A DNA stretch of 23,186 bases, taken from NCBI GenBank assembly GCA_937876465.1, contig CALEHV010000049.1:1-23186 (forward strand). Direction: 5' to 3'. The notes beneath the pieces are model-generated. The model ran no database searches. It was not told the origin of the DNA and saw only the letters and a list, made by a program, of their open reading frames with translations. Of this stretch, positions 6,827 through 14,321 are shown piece after piece. The stretch's first letter is position 1. Every line of letters begins with the position of its first letter. A program made the position numbers and the translations under genes. This stretch comes from an uncultured Bacillota bacterium. GTDB taxonomy: Bacteria; Bacillota_I; Bacilli_A; RFN20; CAG-826.

Positions 6827-9139
6827 TTACTTTAGTAAGTCATCGAAATCTTCGCTTGCCGAGGAGAGGTCGATTGGTAATATGGAGATACCTTTATAGA
6901 AGAACCTATGTTTTATTTGAACTTTCTTATAACCTAGATTTTTAAGCGAATTCGCAAAATCGGTAGTACTTCTAGCGGTTTCTCCAGTTTGATAGCAATA
7001 GTTACGATATTTGTTGTAAAGGTCGCCGCTTGGACAACATGCTTCTTTTTCAGAAGTGTCGCATTTCTCGGCAATGAACAATGCAACAGTATCGCTTTGT
7101 TCCTTATATCCATTAATGGCGTTTCTAACTTCCTCAGGTGGGTCTACATGGAAGTTATTGTCGATTGCTCTTTTAGCACCCTCGATTAGCCAATAAAGAA
7201 TGTACTCTCCAGCTTCATCAACCAAGACATCAGAATAGTTCTTGATGTCCTCTTTGCCAGTAAATTTATGACTGAATGGAATGATTATGATTCTTCGCCA
7301 GGTACCTTCATCGCTCGTACCTACTTTTGGTAGGTTGTTCGTGTAGATGATTAGGGTATGGCTTGGTATGAAATCAAATGGATCCTTATATTTTTTACAA
7401 GCGCTTATTCTATCGGTGGAACACATACGCTTGATGGTAGATTCATCCAATCTATCGCCGACTTTGGTTTCAGCTGCGATTACTAGGCGCTTGCCCCTAA
7501 GTTCAGCAAGATCAGCTTGTTTGTCACGTTTGATAGATGTGGTCAAAACATCGCTAGCGATTGAGCCATAATAGTCTCCCATGACCTTTGCTATGGAGTT
7601 GAAGAATGTGGATTTTCCGTTTCCGCCCCCTCCATAGGCAATAACGCACGATTCAATGAAAACCTTCCCTACCAAAGCCGTACCGCACATCTCTTGGACA
7701 TATTTGATAAGAGCTTTATTGTTACCGAATATTTTATTTAAGCACTCCTCCCATATGCTTTTCCCTTTTAGGGAAGGCGATACAGAAGTAATCTTGGTAA
7801 TCAAATCTTCAGCTCGATGTTCTCTCAAACCGCCTATGCCTTTGCGCAAGTCGTAAGTTCCATTAGGCGTATTGAGCAAGAAAGGGTCGCTATCTAACAT
7901 TTGAGAATCAATCTCCACCATTGGTCTGACTTCTTTTAATGAAGCTGCTATAGCATGGCTTGATCTGCGTTTGATTGTGTATTCCTTGTAGGCAAGGGCA
8001 TTATTGTATCCCCTATATGCGTCCAATTGCTCCTTGGTCAAAGTCGAAGATATTTCGCTCTTCTTAACCGTGGCTATTTTAGAGAACGCGTTCAATTCAT
8101 CGCATTTTTTATGGAATTCTATAATCAAGCGCTCGCTTTCCTTTAGTTGCCTTTCGGTTAATTCTTGGGCCACCCTTTGGGCTCCAGCTTCGCTTTCAAC
8201 CCATTTATTTTTTCGATAAACAATGTTAAGTGTTGCTGCACTATATTTGAGTTCATTAGAGAAATATTTTTGAATCAAACTTGCTTGTGCAACGTCGCTA
8301 TAATCCGATGGCATGTAAGAGTTTGGATCAACGAAATCGTCAGGCTTTTTATAAGATGGGTCCACGATAATAACTTTGTTATAGAATCTTTGTGCGCTCT
8401 TATAGATGGTTCTTAATTCATCGTCATCGAGCAATGGATTACAGTGCGTTGCCTTTTCATCGAAAAGTATCTTCGCCTCTTCTGTATCGCCATAACGTTT
8501 AAGAACCTTGACAGCATAAAGGTACATTGTTTTGTTTCTGCCACCTTCGGATATTTCCTCGCTGTCGGTCGCGTTGTCGAATTCCAATTCATCCAAGAAC
8601 TCATTAAGAGTCATATAGCCATCGTGGATTTTTGCTTTAGGGTTTTCCGTGCCAAAGAAGAAATGACCCACATCTTTTGCTTTGCTGTCGATAAATGGGA
8701 AATACTTAGAAAACCTAGTCATCAACTTATCGAATTCATCTTTAGATGTGACTTCGTTAATTGGGACTATAAGATGGAACTTTGGGCGCTTTTGTTTAAT
8801 AACAGTCGCACCGCTGCTTTTCTTAATTTGCTTATCTACCAAATGGTGTCTAGAAAAATGAATGATGTAAGGGACTCCGCGAAGGGCGTCTTCTATGTCT
8901 TCCTCCGAGAACCATTCGTTTGGTTTGTCACTATGATCATTATCGACATCCACCAATATACAGTTGGTTTTAACAAAGTTATCATTTGCTCTGGTATGGT
9001 TTTTGAATAGCGATGCTACATAGTCTTTTCCGAAAACAGTAGCGTCTAATGGCTTGCTTAAGTCAATGACGGTTTCGTTTGGATATACTGTGTTTTTTGC
9101 ATCGCCGTGACTGTTTGAAGTGTAAATGGTTAACTTCAT
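6827..9139 (-). CDS. Phage primase/SF3 helicase, VapE/P4-type (770 aa)
   Basis: Large replication protein. The N-terminal third resembles an archaeo-eukaryotic-type primase core, with VDVDNDH (63-69) as the metal-binding acidic motif and PKFHLIVP (119-126) as the histidine motif. The middle region (about 205-255) resembles PriCT. The C-terminal half is a D5-N plus superfamily 3 helicase with Walker A GGGGNGKST (503-511), RLVIAAET (551-558) as the Walker B region, and TNNLP with EGTWRRI (600-617) as motif C and arginine finger. It should unwind the origin and make primers for the family A polymerase encoded next door. GGAGG precedes the ATG by 11 bases. All key residues look intact. Confidence 0.88.
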   Translation of the reverse strand: MKLTIYTSNSHGDAKNTVYPNETVIDLSKPLDATVFGKDYVASLFKNHTRANDNFVKTNCILVDVDNDHSDKPNEWFSEEDIEDALRGVPYIIHFSRHHLVDKQIKKSSGATVIKQKRPKFHLIVPINEVTSKDEFDKLMTRFSKYFPFIDSKAKDVGHFFFGTENPKAKIHDGYMTLNEFLDELEFDNATDSEEISEGGRNKTMYLYAVKVLKRYGDTEEAKILFDEKATHCNPLLDDDELRTIYKSAQRFYNKVIIVDPSYKKPDDFVDPNSYMPSDYSDVAQASLIQKYFSNELKYSAATLNIVYRKNKWVESEAGAQRVAQELTERQLKESERLIIEFHKKCDELNAFSKIATVKKSEISSTLTKEQLDAYRGYNNALAYKEYTIKRRSSHAIAASLKEVRPMVEIDSQMLDSDPFLLNTPNGTYDLRKGIGGLREHRAEDLITKITSVSPSLKGKSIWEECLNKIFGNNKALIKYVQEMCGTALVGKVFIESCVIAYGGGGNGKSTFFNSIAKVMGDYYGSIASDVLTTSIKRDKQADLAELRGKRLVIAAETKVGDRLDESTIKRMCSTDRISACKKYKDPFDFIPSHTLIIYTNNLPKVGTSDEGTWRRIIIIPFSHKFTGKEDIKNYSDVLVDEAGEYILYWLIEGAKRAIDNNFHVDPPEEVRNAINGYKEQSDTVALFIAEKCDTSEKEACCPSGDLYNKYRNYCYQTGETARSTTDFANSLKNLGYKKVQIKHRFFYKGISILPIDLSSASEDFDDLLK

Positions 9140-9154
9140 CCTTTTCTTTCCTCC

Positions 9155-11080
9155 TTAATCTTTCATATAGAAATCGCATTCATATCCATCAGCATTAAGA
9201 ATTAAGCCATCAGCCCAAGGTGGTACGATGGTCATTTGCTTAACTACTTCTTCCACTGTCATCTCCTTTGGAGATTCAAGTACAAGTTCATCGTGGATAT
9301 GCATAACGATTGGTAAGTTCATATTTTTCATTGCGAATACAAGCAAATCCCTAGCTGTTGCTTGGACTATGTTTTCAACGAACTTAGGGCCATATGATTC
9401 AAGACGTGTGTATTTCTTGTTCTCTCCGGTACCTAAATACGTTATTTGCCCTTCTCTGATTTCTGGTTGAACGTAAGACAAGTGTCTACCGCTAGGCAAA
9501 TATATGAAGAGCATTTTCGACTTGTATTCGAATTTGAGTTGACCGAGTTTTACTGTCTCGTTTTCGTTAATAGCCTTTTTAATGGCTTTATCGACCTTCC
9601 ACCAGAAGTCCACAATATGAGGATTCGAAGTGCGCCAAGCGTTAACCAATGGCTGAAGTTCTTCTTCGCTTAATCCGTATTCAAGTGCTCCCATAGCTGT
9701 TAAAGCTCCAACCGAACCACCATAGCCAAGCGCCAATTCTGCAATCTTGCCTTTTGGTCGGAGTTCAGAATTACGACCATGCTTTTCGACTGGAACGCCA
9801 AACATCTTGCTTGCCGATGCACAATAAATATCTTCATTGTTTTTGAATGCATCCATTCGCCATTGTTCATTCGAATACCAAGCGATGACCCTAGCTTCAA
9901 TGGCTGAGAAATCGCTGACGATAAACTTATGATCCTTTGTTGGAATAAACGCGGTTCTTATCAATTGGGATAACGTATCAGGTACATCACCATAAAGAAT
10001 TTCTAGCGCTTCAAGATTATTGTTTTTAACTAAATCACGAGCAGTTGATAAATCTTCAATATGGTTTTGTGGTAGGTTTTGAAGTTGGACTATCTTTGAT
10101 GAGAATCTTCCTGTGCGGTTCGCACCATAAAACTGGAACATTCCCCTTACCCTACCGTCCTTACATTTAGAGTTTTGCATTGCTTCATATTTTTTGATTG
10201 ATGACTTAGAAATCATTTGTCGAAGCGCTAAGACTTGGCTTATGGTTTCATCGGTACAATCTTCTAGCAGTTCCTTAACTTCTTTTTTGCCTAAAGACGG
10301 AGCATCAATATCGTTATTAAAGAGCCATTCTTTTAATTGGCTTACTGAGTTTGGATTTTCCAAATGTGTGAGATTTTGTAGGGTTTTTAGGTAATTCTCC
10401 TTACAAATCTCGCTTAATACGATGGAATTATGAACTAGCGTTTCATCAATTAAAACGCCACGGTCGTTCACTTCTTCACACATCCAATATTCTCTCCAAA
10501 TCGAGTCTGGGACCGGATAGTTTTTAAGTCTGTTTTGGATAGAACTTTCGGCATCGACATCACGCTTGTTGTAGAACTTGAATCTCTCCCATTTTTCCTT
10601 ATCGTGGTAGAAATAGTTCCTTAACCTAAATCCGTTCGTTTTTGTTGGTTTGCAAGGAAGGCAGAAATACCTGACTAGCTCCTTGCCTTCATCAAGCTTC
10701 TTATTGTCGATATTAAGCACCATTCCCACATTTTTAAGAGAGAAAGGTAAACCCAATATCGCCGCCCAGGTCATAGAACATTTCCACCCTTTTGGGTTTA
10801 AATAGGTGTTGTCCGGAAGACCTAAATATCTAGAAAGGCATATCCTTTCAAATTGAGCATTGAATGCCCATTTCGTGATTGATGGGTCTGATAAAGCTTT
10901 TATTATTTCTTCTGGAATCATATCCCCCATAGCAAGGTCATAAACCATTGTTGGGCCATCATCGATTGAACATGCAAATAGCAATATTTCAAAATGCGGA
11001 TCCTCACTGTATTTATAAACGCCTGCGTTGATGGAAGTTTCAGAATAAGTTTCTAAATCAATTGATATTTTACTCATCAT
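9155..11080 (-). CDS. Family A DNA polymerase with 3'-5' exonuclease (641 aa)
   Basis: Replicative phage DNA polymerase. The exonuclease domain (about 1-190) shows IDLET (D8, E10), FNAQFE (73-78) and YNKRDVDAE (170-178). The polymerase domain shows motif A SDFSAIEAR (389-397), motif B RPKGKIAELALGYGG (441-455) and motif C MHIHDELV (593-600). There is no 5'-3' exonuclease domain, as usual for phage forms. Two ATGs are adjacent (11080 and 11077). GGTG lies 4 or 7 bases upstream, so the second may be the main one. A strong hairpin (11094-11117) sits just before the site. It works with the helicase-primase downstream and the DUF2815 ssDNA-binding protein upstream. Confidence 0.92.
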   Translation of the reverse strand: MMSKISIDLETYSETSINAGVYKYSEDPHFEILLFACSIDDGPTMVYDLAMGDMIPEEIIKALSDPSITKWAFNAQFERICLSRYLGLPDNTYLNPKGWKCSMTWAAILGLPFSLKNVGMVLNIDNKKLDEGKELVRYFCLPCKPTKTNGFRLRNYFYHDKEKWERFKFYNKRDVDAESSIQNRLKNYPVPDSIWREYWMCEEVNDRGVLIDETLVHNSIVLSEICKENYLKTLQNLTHLENPNSVSQLKEWLFNNDIDAPSLGKKEVKELLEDCTDETISQVLALRQMISKSSIKKYEAMQNSKCKDGRVRGMFQFYGANRTGRFSSKIVQLQNLPQNHIEDLSTARDLVKNNNLEALEILYGDVPDTLSQLIRTAFIPTKDHKFIVSDFSAIEARVIAWYSNEQWRMDAFKNNEDIYCASASKMFGVPVEKHGRNSELRPKGKIAELALGYGGSVGALTAMGALEYGLSEEELQPLVNAWRTSNPHIVDFWWKVDKAIKKAINENETVKLGQLKFEYKSKMLFIYLPSGRHLSYVQPEIREGQITYLGTGENKKYTRLESYGPKFVENIVQATARDLLVFAMKNMNLPIVMHIHDELVLESPKEMTVEEVVKQMTIVPPWADGLILNADGYECDFYMKD

Positions 11081-11093
11081 TAATCACCAAAGG

Positions 11094-11117
11094 GGAGAGT
11101 AGCTAGAGCCACCCTCC
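11094..11117 (-). promoter_or_regulatory. Stable RNA hairpin upstream of the DNA polymerase gene
   Basis: In minus-strand RNA, GGAGGGTGGC and GCTACTCTCC pair over 10 positions (two G-U) around the tetraloop UCUA. It lies 13 bases before the polymerase start and has no U-run behind it, so it is not an intrinsic terminator. It may set the polymerase level relative to DUF2815, by hindering initiation or marking an RNA processing site. Confidence 0.5.
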
Positions 11118-11132
11118 GTTAATCGTTTGACT

Positions 11133-11687
11133 TTAGTCAAGGAAACCTTCTACATCACCGAAATCGGATTCTGCACTAGCTTTGGAGCCAAGTGGTTCTC
11201 CGTCACGGATTTTTTGAAGATGGTTCAAGCCGCAAGCGATACCTCTATTACCGTTGTTGTTGAAAGCATAGAAGGTGATTGATGCACGACCGTAGATTCC
11301 AGAATAGATTTCGCTTGTTTCAATAATTGGATTAAGTGCTGCGTCAACAACTTGTGGTTTTGCAGTTGAGTTAGCGTTAACGAAGTAGCTGTTCTTGTAA
11401 GCTAGATCGTCAGGTCTTTCTAAGTCGCCATCGCGAAGTGGATTCTTGATGGCTGTGATTGCTGGTACTGATTTGCCGTTAGCGCGGAGTTTGAATTCGC
11501 CTTCTTTGTAGGCGGCTTCGATTGCATCTTTGATTTTTGCGACTAAATCAGTGTCGGTTTTTGGAATGATAAGTGAGACAGAATATTTAGGAGTTGCGCC
11601 TTCTGCTGTGGCCTTTGGTTCATTTGCGTTTAAGTAGCTGAATCTGACTACTGATGTAATTACCTTACATGGGTTATTTTTTGCCAT
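11133..11687 (-). CDS. DUF2815 ssDNA-binding protein (184 aa)
   Basis: It begins MAKNNPCKVITSVVRFSYLN, has the KYSVSLIIPK strand pair (about 34-43) and carries the IYSGIYGRASITFYAF and GIACGLNHLQKI signatures of DUF2815. The family has an OB-like fold comparable to T7 gp2.5-type single-strand-binding proteins; the role is to coat ssDNA during phage replication. The C-terminus is acidic (DFGDVEGFLD), as in many SSBs that use an acidic tail to contact partners. The ATG has GGAGG 10 bases upstream. It lies between the DUF2800 nuclease gene, whose stop is 6 bases before this start, and the polymerase gene, a conserved trio in Bacillota phages. Confidence 0.88.
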   Translation of the reverse strand: MAKNNPCKVITSVVRFSYLNANEPKATAEGATPKYSVSLIIPKTDTDLVAKIKDAIEAAYKEGEFKLRANGKSVPAITAIKNPLRDGDLERPDDLAYKNSYFVNANSTAKPQVVDAALNPIIETSEIYSGIYGRASITFYAFNNNGNRGIACGLNHLQKIRDGEPLGSKASAESDFGDVEGFLD

Positions 11688-11693
11688 AGTTTA

Positions 11694-12827
11694 CTATTCC
11701 TCCATAAAATCTAATTTGGCTAAATTGAGTGCCGGACGTTTGTCGCTTTCCACTACTAGGGTTGGCTTTCCGGCTGGTTTAGTGACATACTTGTCGACTA
11801 ATTCGATAAATCTCGCTTTACCGATGCGTTTTGTTAGTTCACCAATTGATAGAAGTTTCTTTTCAAAAGGATCTAATCCAGCTCCTTCTAACGCTTTGAT
11901 GACCTCTTCTTCAGATGAATATTTTCGATTAGAGCGACCCTCGACCAATTTGTAACCAGGTATATTGATACCTTTTAAGGCTTCAGATAATGCAAAGTCC
12001 TTGATGTCGTTGCCCCATGAAATGAGTTCGTCTATCTTTGATAGAATTTCTCCGATTTCCGTTAGGCTTAATAATGCTTTGTCTCTTACTTGATAACCTT
12101 CAAGTTTCAATAGTCCTTCTGCTCTATGACGGCACTCGTGACGTACCTTACAGAATTGGCACCACGGCCCGCATTTGAACTCGCCTTTGCCATCAAACGC
12201 CAAGGCAGCTTTTGGTTTGACCTCATTAGTTGCCCAATTCACCAAATAATCCTTTGAACATGACCATTCAGAGATGTTTGATAACCTTGGTTGGATAATG
12301 ACCATATTAATGTCTAAGATGTCGTATAGAGGCTCAAACATAAGCAAGCTTCCATATGCATAAATCATTAACTGAGCATTATTCTCACAGCTGACTTCAA
12401 CGCCACGTCCGTGCTTGTAATCCAATACATAGATTCCGCCGTCATAAGCAATAATGATATCGCTTGATCCGAACCCTTCAGGGACAACGTCACCGAAATC
12501 GACCAATACTTCACTAGCGATGAACGGATGTTTTCCTTCAGCTTTTAATCGTTCATAAATCTCAGAAACGTAATTCAAAGCTGTGTCAGTGCAATCTTCC
12601 ATTTCTTCGCTATAGAACTCGAAGTTCGATGTATCTTCGTTAAAAGGAATACCGTAGCGTTCTTTGATTTTCTTCTCTAATAGAAGATGAGCTTCGCTTC
12701 CTTCCTTCGCATATAACGAACCTTCATCTTTAAATTGCTCTCCCAATCTAATGCTTGGACCACAGTTCATGGCTCTTAGGAGATTGGAGCCGCCGATAAC
12801 AGCGTGGCCGTTATTCTTTGGTGGCAT
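11694..12827 (-). CDS. DUF2800 Cas4/RecB-like nuclease with likely Fe-S cluster (377 aa)
   Basis: PD-(D/E)XK nuclease of the RecB/Cas4 type. The catalytic set is visible: H47 in the first helix, D123 in GSSDIIIAYDG, D136 and K138 in VLDYKHGRG, and Q152 with Y156 in the QLMIYAYG helix. Cysteines C22 and C219, C223, C226, C232 (WCQFCKVRHEC) match the pattern that holds a 4Fe-4S cluster in Cas4/AddB enzymes. It probably processes DNA ends in phage recombination or replication together with DUF2815. The C-terminus (about 330-377) is basic and helical. The start overlaps the upstream gene by 17 bases and has AAGGA 9 bases upstream. Confidence 0.85.
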   Translation of the reverse strand: MPPKNNGHAVIGGSNLLRAMNCGPSIRLGEQFKDEGSLYAKEGSEAHLLLEKKIKERYGIPFNEDTSNFEFYSEEMEDCTDTALNYVSEIYERLKAEGKHPFIASEVLVDFGDVVPEGFGSSDIIIAYDGGIYVLDYKHGRGVEVSCENNAQLMIYAYGSLLMFEPLYDILDINMVIIQPRLSNISEWSCSKDYLVNWATNEVKPKAALAFDGKGEFKCGPWCQFCKVRHECRHRAEGLLKLEGYQVRDKALLSLTEIGEILSKIDELISWGNDIKDFALSEALKGINIPGYKLVEGRSNRKYSSEEEVIKALEGAGLDPFEKKLLSIGELTKRIGKARFIELVDKYVTKPAGKPTLVVESDKRPALNLAKLDFMEE

Positions 12828-13164
12828 CGTTGAGTTCCTTCGCTTTCGCTAATAGCTCCGGATAGTCTTTTGGATCAACTTCACTTAACTTGCTGACCCC
12901 AAGACCAATGAGCATCATTCGAACATTGGTTGTATAGCCTCTTCTTGATAAATCAGCTAATACTGTTCTAACTTCCTCAAGAGTTGGTAACTTTGGTTCT
13001 TCTTTAACCTCAGTTTTCTTTTCCTCTTCAGGTTTTGTTAATTCTTCTTTTAATTTGATGAATTGTTCTTTGCCTTCTTGAACTTTGTTAATTAAGTCAT
13101 CAAGTAAGCTGATAACTCCTTCAAAAGCTGAGACGAATCCATCAACGTGTTTCGATTTTGGCAT
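12811..13164 (-). CDS. Conserved phage protein of unknown function (117 aa)
   Basis: It begins MPKSKHVDGFVSAFEGVISL. A helical N-terminal half (14-55) is followed by a Lys/Glu-rich linker and a compact C-terminal domain with LEEVRTVLADLSRRGYT and DPKDYPELLAKAKEL. That domain recurs in phage proteins beside DUF2800 genes; some carry the doubtful label rRNA biogenesis protein Rrp5, which I would not adopt. The C-terminal helices may bind a partner in the replication or recombination module. The start at 13164 has GGAGG 8 bases upstream; a longer in-frame start is rejected. Confidence 0.7.
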   Translation of the reverse strand: MPKSKHVDGFVSAFEGVISLLDDLINKVQEGKEQFIKLKEELTKPEEEKKTEVKEEPKLPTLEEVRTVLADLSRRGYTTNVRMMLIGLGVSKLSEVDPKDYPELLAKAKELNDATKE

Positions 13165-13390
13165 TGCTATTTCCTCCTTCGTCAATTTCTGATACGGATA
13201 CACTTCCGCAAGTTTTCCCAGGGACGATAATTACGACCTCGGTAGCAGTTCCGAAGAGTTTCTTCATCAACTTTGTTTTAAGTGATGTCTTCTTCACCGC
13301 TACCACACCATCTGGGTTAGGTGTTTTTGAATAAGTGACTGTGACCTTTTTCGTGTTGAGTCCTCGCTTTCTGCCACATCTCGGTGACAA
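13142..13390 (-). CDS. Small basic phage protein with unclear start (up to 82 aa)
   Basis: The body reads KKVTVTYSKTPNPDG, then a basic segment (KKTSLKTKLMKKLFG) and a beta-like end (EVVIIVPGKTCGSVSVSEI). I do not know the function. The only standard start in frame before the conserved part is TTG at 13390, with no ribosome binding site. GAGGA lies 6 bases before ACG (13354-13352), just where an ATG would give MKKVTVTYSK. Either ACG is used, TTG is used, or a start mutation has weakened the gene. The 3' end overlaps the next gene by 23 bases. Confidence 0.5.
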   Translation of the reverse strand: MSPRCGRKRGLNTKKVTVTYSKTPNPDGVVAVKKTSLKTKLMKKLFGTATEVVIIVPGKTCGSVSVSEIDEGGNSNAKIETR

Positions 13391-13416
13391 AATAAGGACA
13401 TTGCGAAAGGTAATCG

Positions 13417-13926
13417 TTAACCCAAATTTGAAGAAAACTTTAAAAATTGTTCTTTTATGGATTTGAAGGATTTAAAAATAGCAACCTTACTTGTGTGCTC
13501 TAAATCGGCAATATCCTGATAACTCAAAGATGGATTCCCATACTTAATTAGGAATCTTCTCTTATTGATTTCAGATAATGTGTTCGCGAACGCGAGAACT
13601 TTTTCTTCTTCTTCTTGAATATTTATATATTCATTAGCAGGAATTTCTTCTTCGTCAGCAAACCAATCGCCTTCATATTCAGCACCATCAAGCGAAGTTG
13701 CTACATGTCTACGATATTTTCTATCTTCGTTATTTTCTTCTCGGATAGATTTAATTGCTTCAACAAACCATTCATCAGTTAAAGAATCGGGGAATACTTT
13801 CTCGATTTTAGTTGGGGTGAATGGATGTTTTGGATTGTCATAATAAACGTATTTAATTCCGATAGGTTTTTTAGTGTTTTCGTCTCGGATAACTTCAACA
13901 CCACTGTTTTTTACTAATTTTTTCAT
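13417..13926 (-). CDS. Sigma-70 region 4-like HTH protein, first gene of the early operon (169 aa)
   Basis: It begins MKKLVKNSGVEVIRDENTKK. The first 100 residues are charged and include YVYYDNPKHPF and an acidic patch (FADEEEIPANEY). The last 60 residues (INKRRFLIKYGNPSLSYQDI, then ADLEHTSKVAIFKSFKSIKEQF) form a sigma region 4-like helix-turn-helix, with SYQDIADLEHTSKVAI as the DNA-recognition part. Such proteins serve as phage transcription regulators. It is the first minus-strand gene after the control region and probably influences early transcription. GGAGAC lies 7 bases before the ATG. A canonical CI or Cro repressor is unlikely because the HTH is C-terminal and sigma-like. Confidence 0.65.
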   Translation of the reverse strand: MKKLVKNSGVEVIRDENTKKPIGIKYVYYDNPKHPFTPTKIEKVFPDSLTDEWFVEAIKSIREENNEDRKYRRHVATSLDGAEYEGDWFADEEEIPANEYINIQEEEEKVLAFANTLSEINKRRFLIKYGNPSLSYQDIADLEHTSKVAIFKSFKSIKEQFLKFSSNLG

Positions 13927-14240
13927 TTTGAGTCTCCGTTTCTTTCGAATTGGAGGCCCAAAATCTGAATCTAGATATGCTGAAAGAGACTAGCTAAATT
14001 TTCGACTTTTTGGAATTTACCAATTCGAAGTTTTAGTAGTCTGCTTTCCTTAATAAGCAGGAATACTTTTGTTGAATGCAACACTTAACGTTTAAGGCAA
14101 AGATGATCAGTCTTTCTTATTAAGTACGCAATTCATCATTACAATGGTTTTTTATTTCTTGTTAAGGAAATAAGAGCGATGTGATAGAATAAATATAATA
14201 GTTTCTACAAACGAGCCATTGCCTAGTTTGATACTAAAAT

Positions 14241-14265
14241 AAAAAATAGCCTTGCAACAGGCTAT
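14241..14265 (-). terminator. Minus-strand terminator with no gene upstream of it
   Basis: ATAGCCT and AGGCTAT pair around TTGCAA-type loop bases (arms 14246-14252 and 14259-14265); on the minus strand the stem runs into TTTTTTATTTT. The only DNA before it on that strand is the start of a plus-strand gene, so it now has no matching transcript. It may have ended a gene that has been replaced. Confidence 0.6.
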
Positions 14266-14280
14266 ATAGATTGATTTTAG

Positions 14281-14309
14281 TGGTACATTGGTACAAACGT
14301 GGTACAAAC
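14281..14309. repeat. Three TGGTACA repeats directly before the ABC-3C operon
   Basis: TGGTACA begins at 14281, 14289 and 14300; the longer GGTACAAAC occurs at 14290 and 14301, 11 bp (one helical turn) apart. They end 12 bases before the first ATG of the operon, where no Shine-Dalgarno is seen. They are either operator sites or remnants of a former gene end. Confidence 0.45.
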
Positions 14310-14321
14310 TAAAAATTATCT

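Larger units (their letters stand above)
13927..14321. promoter_or_regulatory. Divergent control region with several inverted repeats
   Basis: This 395-base stretch holds no gene. Inverted repeats include TTCGAATTGG/CCAATTCGAA (13944-13953, 14020-14029), CTGCTT/AAGCAG (14041-14046, 14055-14060) and TGTTGAATGCAACA (14070-14083). Others are CTTAA-CGT-TTAAG (14084-14096) and CTTAATAAG/CTTATTAAG (14049-14057, 14116-14124). A TATAAT on the plus strand (14194-14199) may serve the 14322 operon. The crowd of dyads fits an operator region of a lysogeny switch controlling the early operon (leftwards) and the plus operon (rightwards). No repressor gene is found beside it. Confidence 0.55.

Noticed and set aside
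8444..9010. 188-aa open frame on the plus strand
   Set aside because: It lies wholly inside the primase/helicase gene on the other strand, has no ribosome binding site and no recognisable domain; it is a shadow frame.
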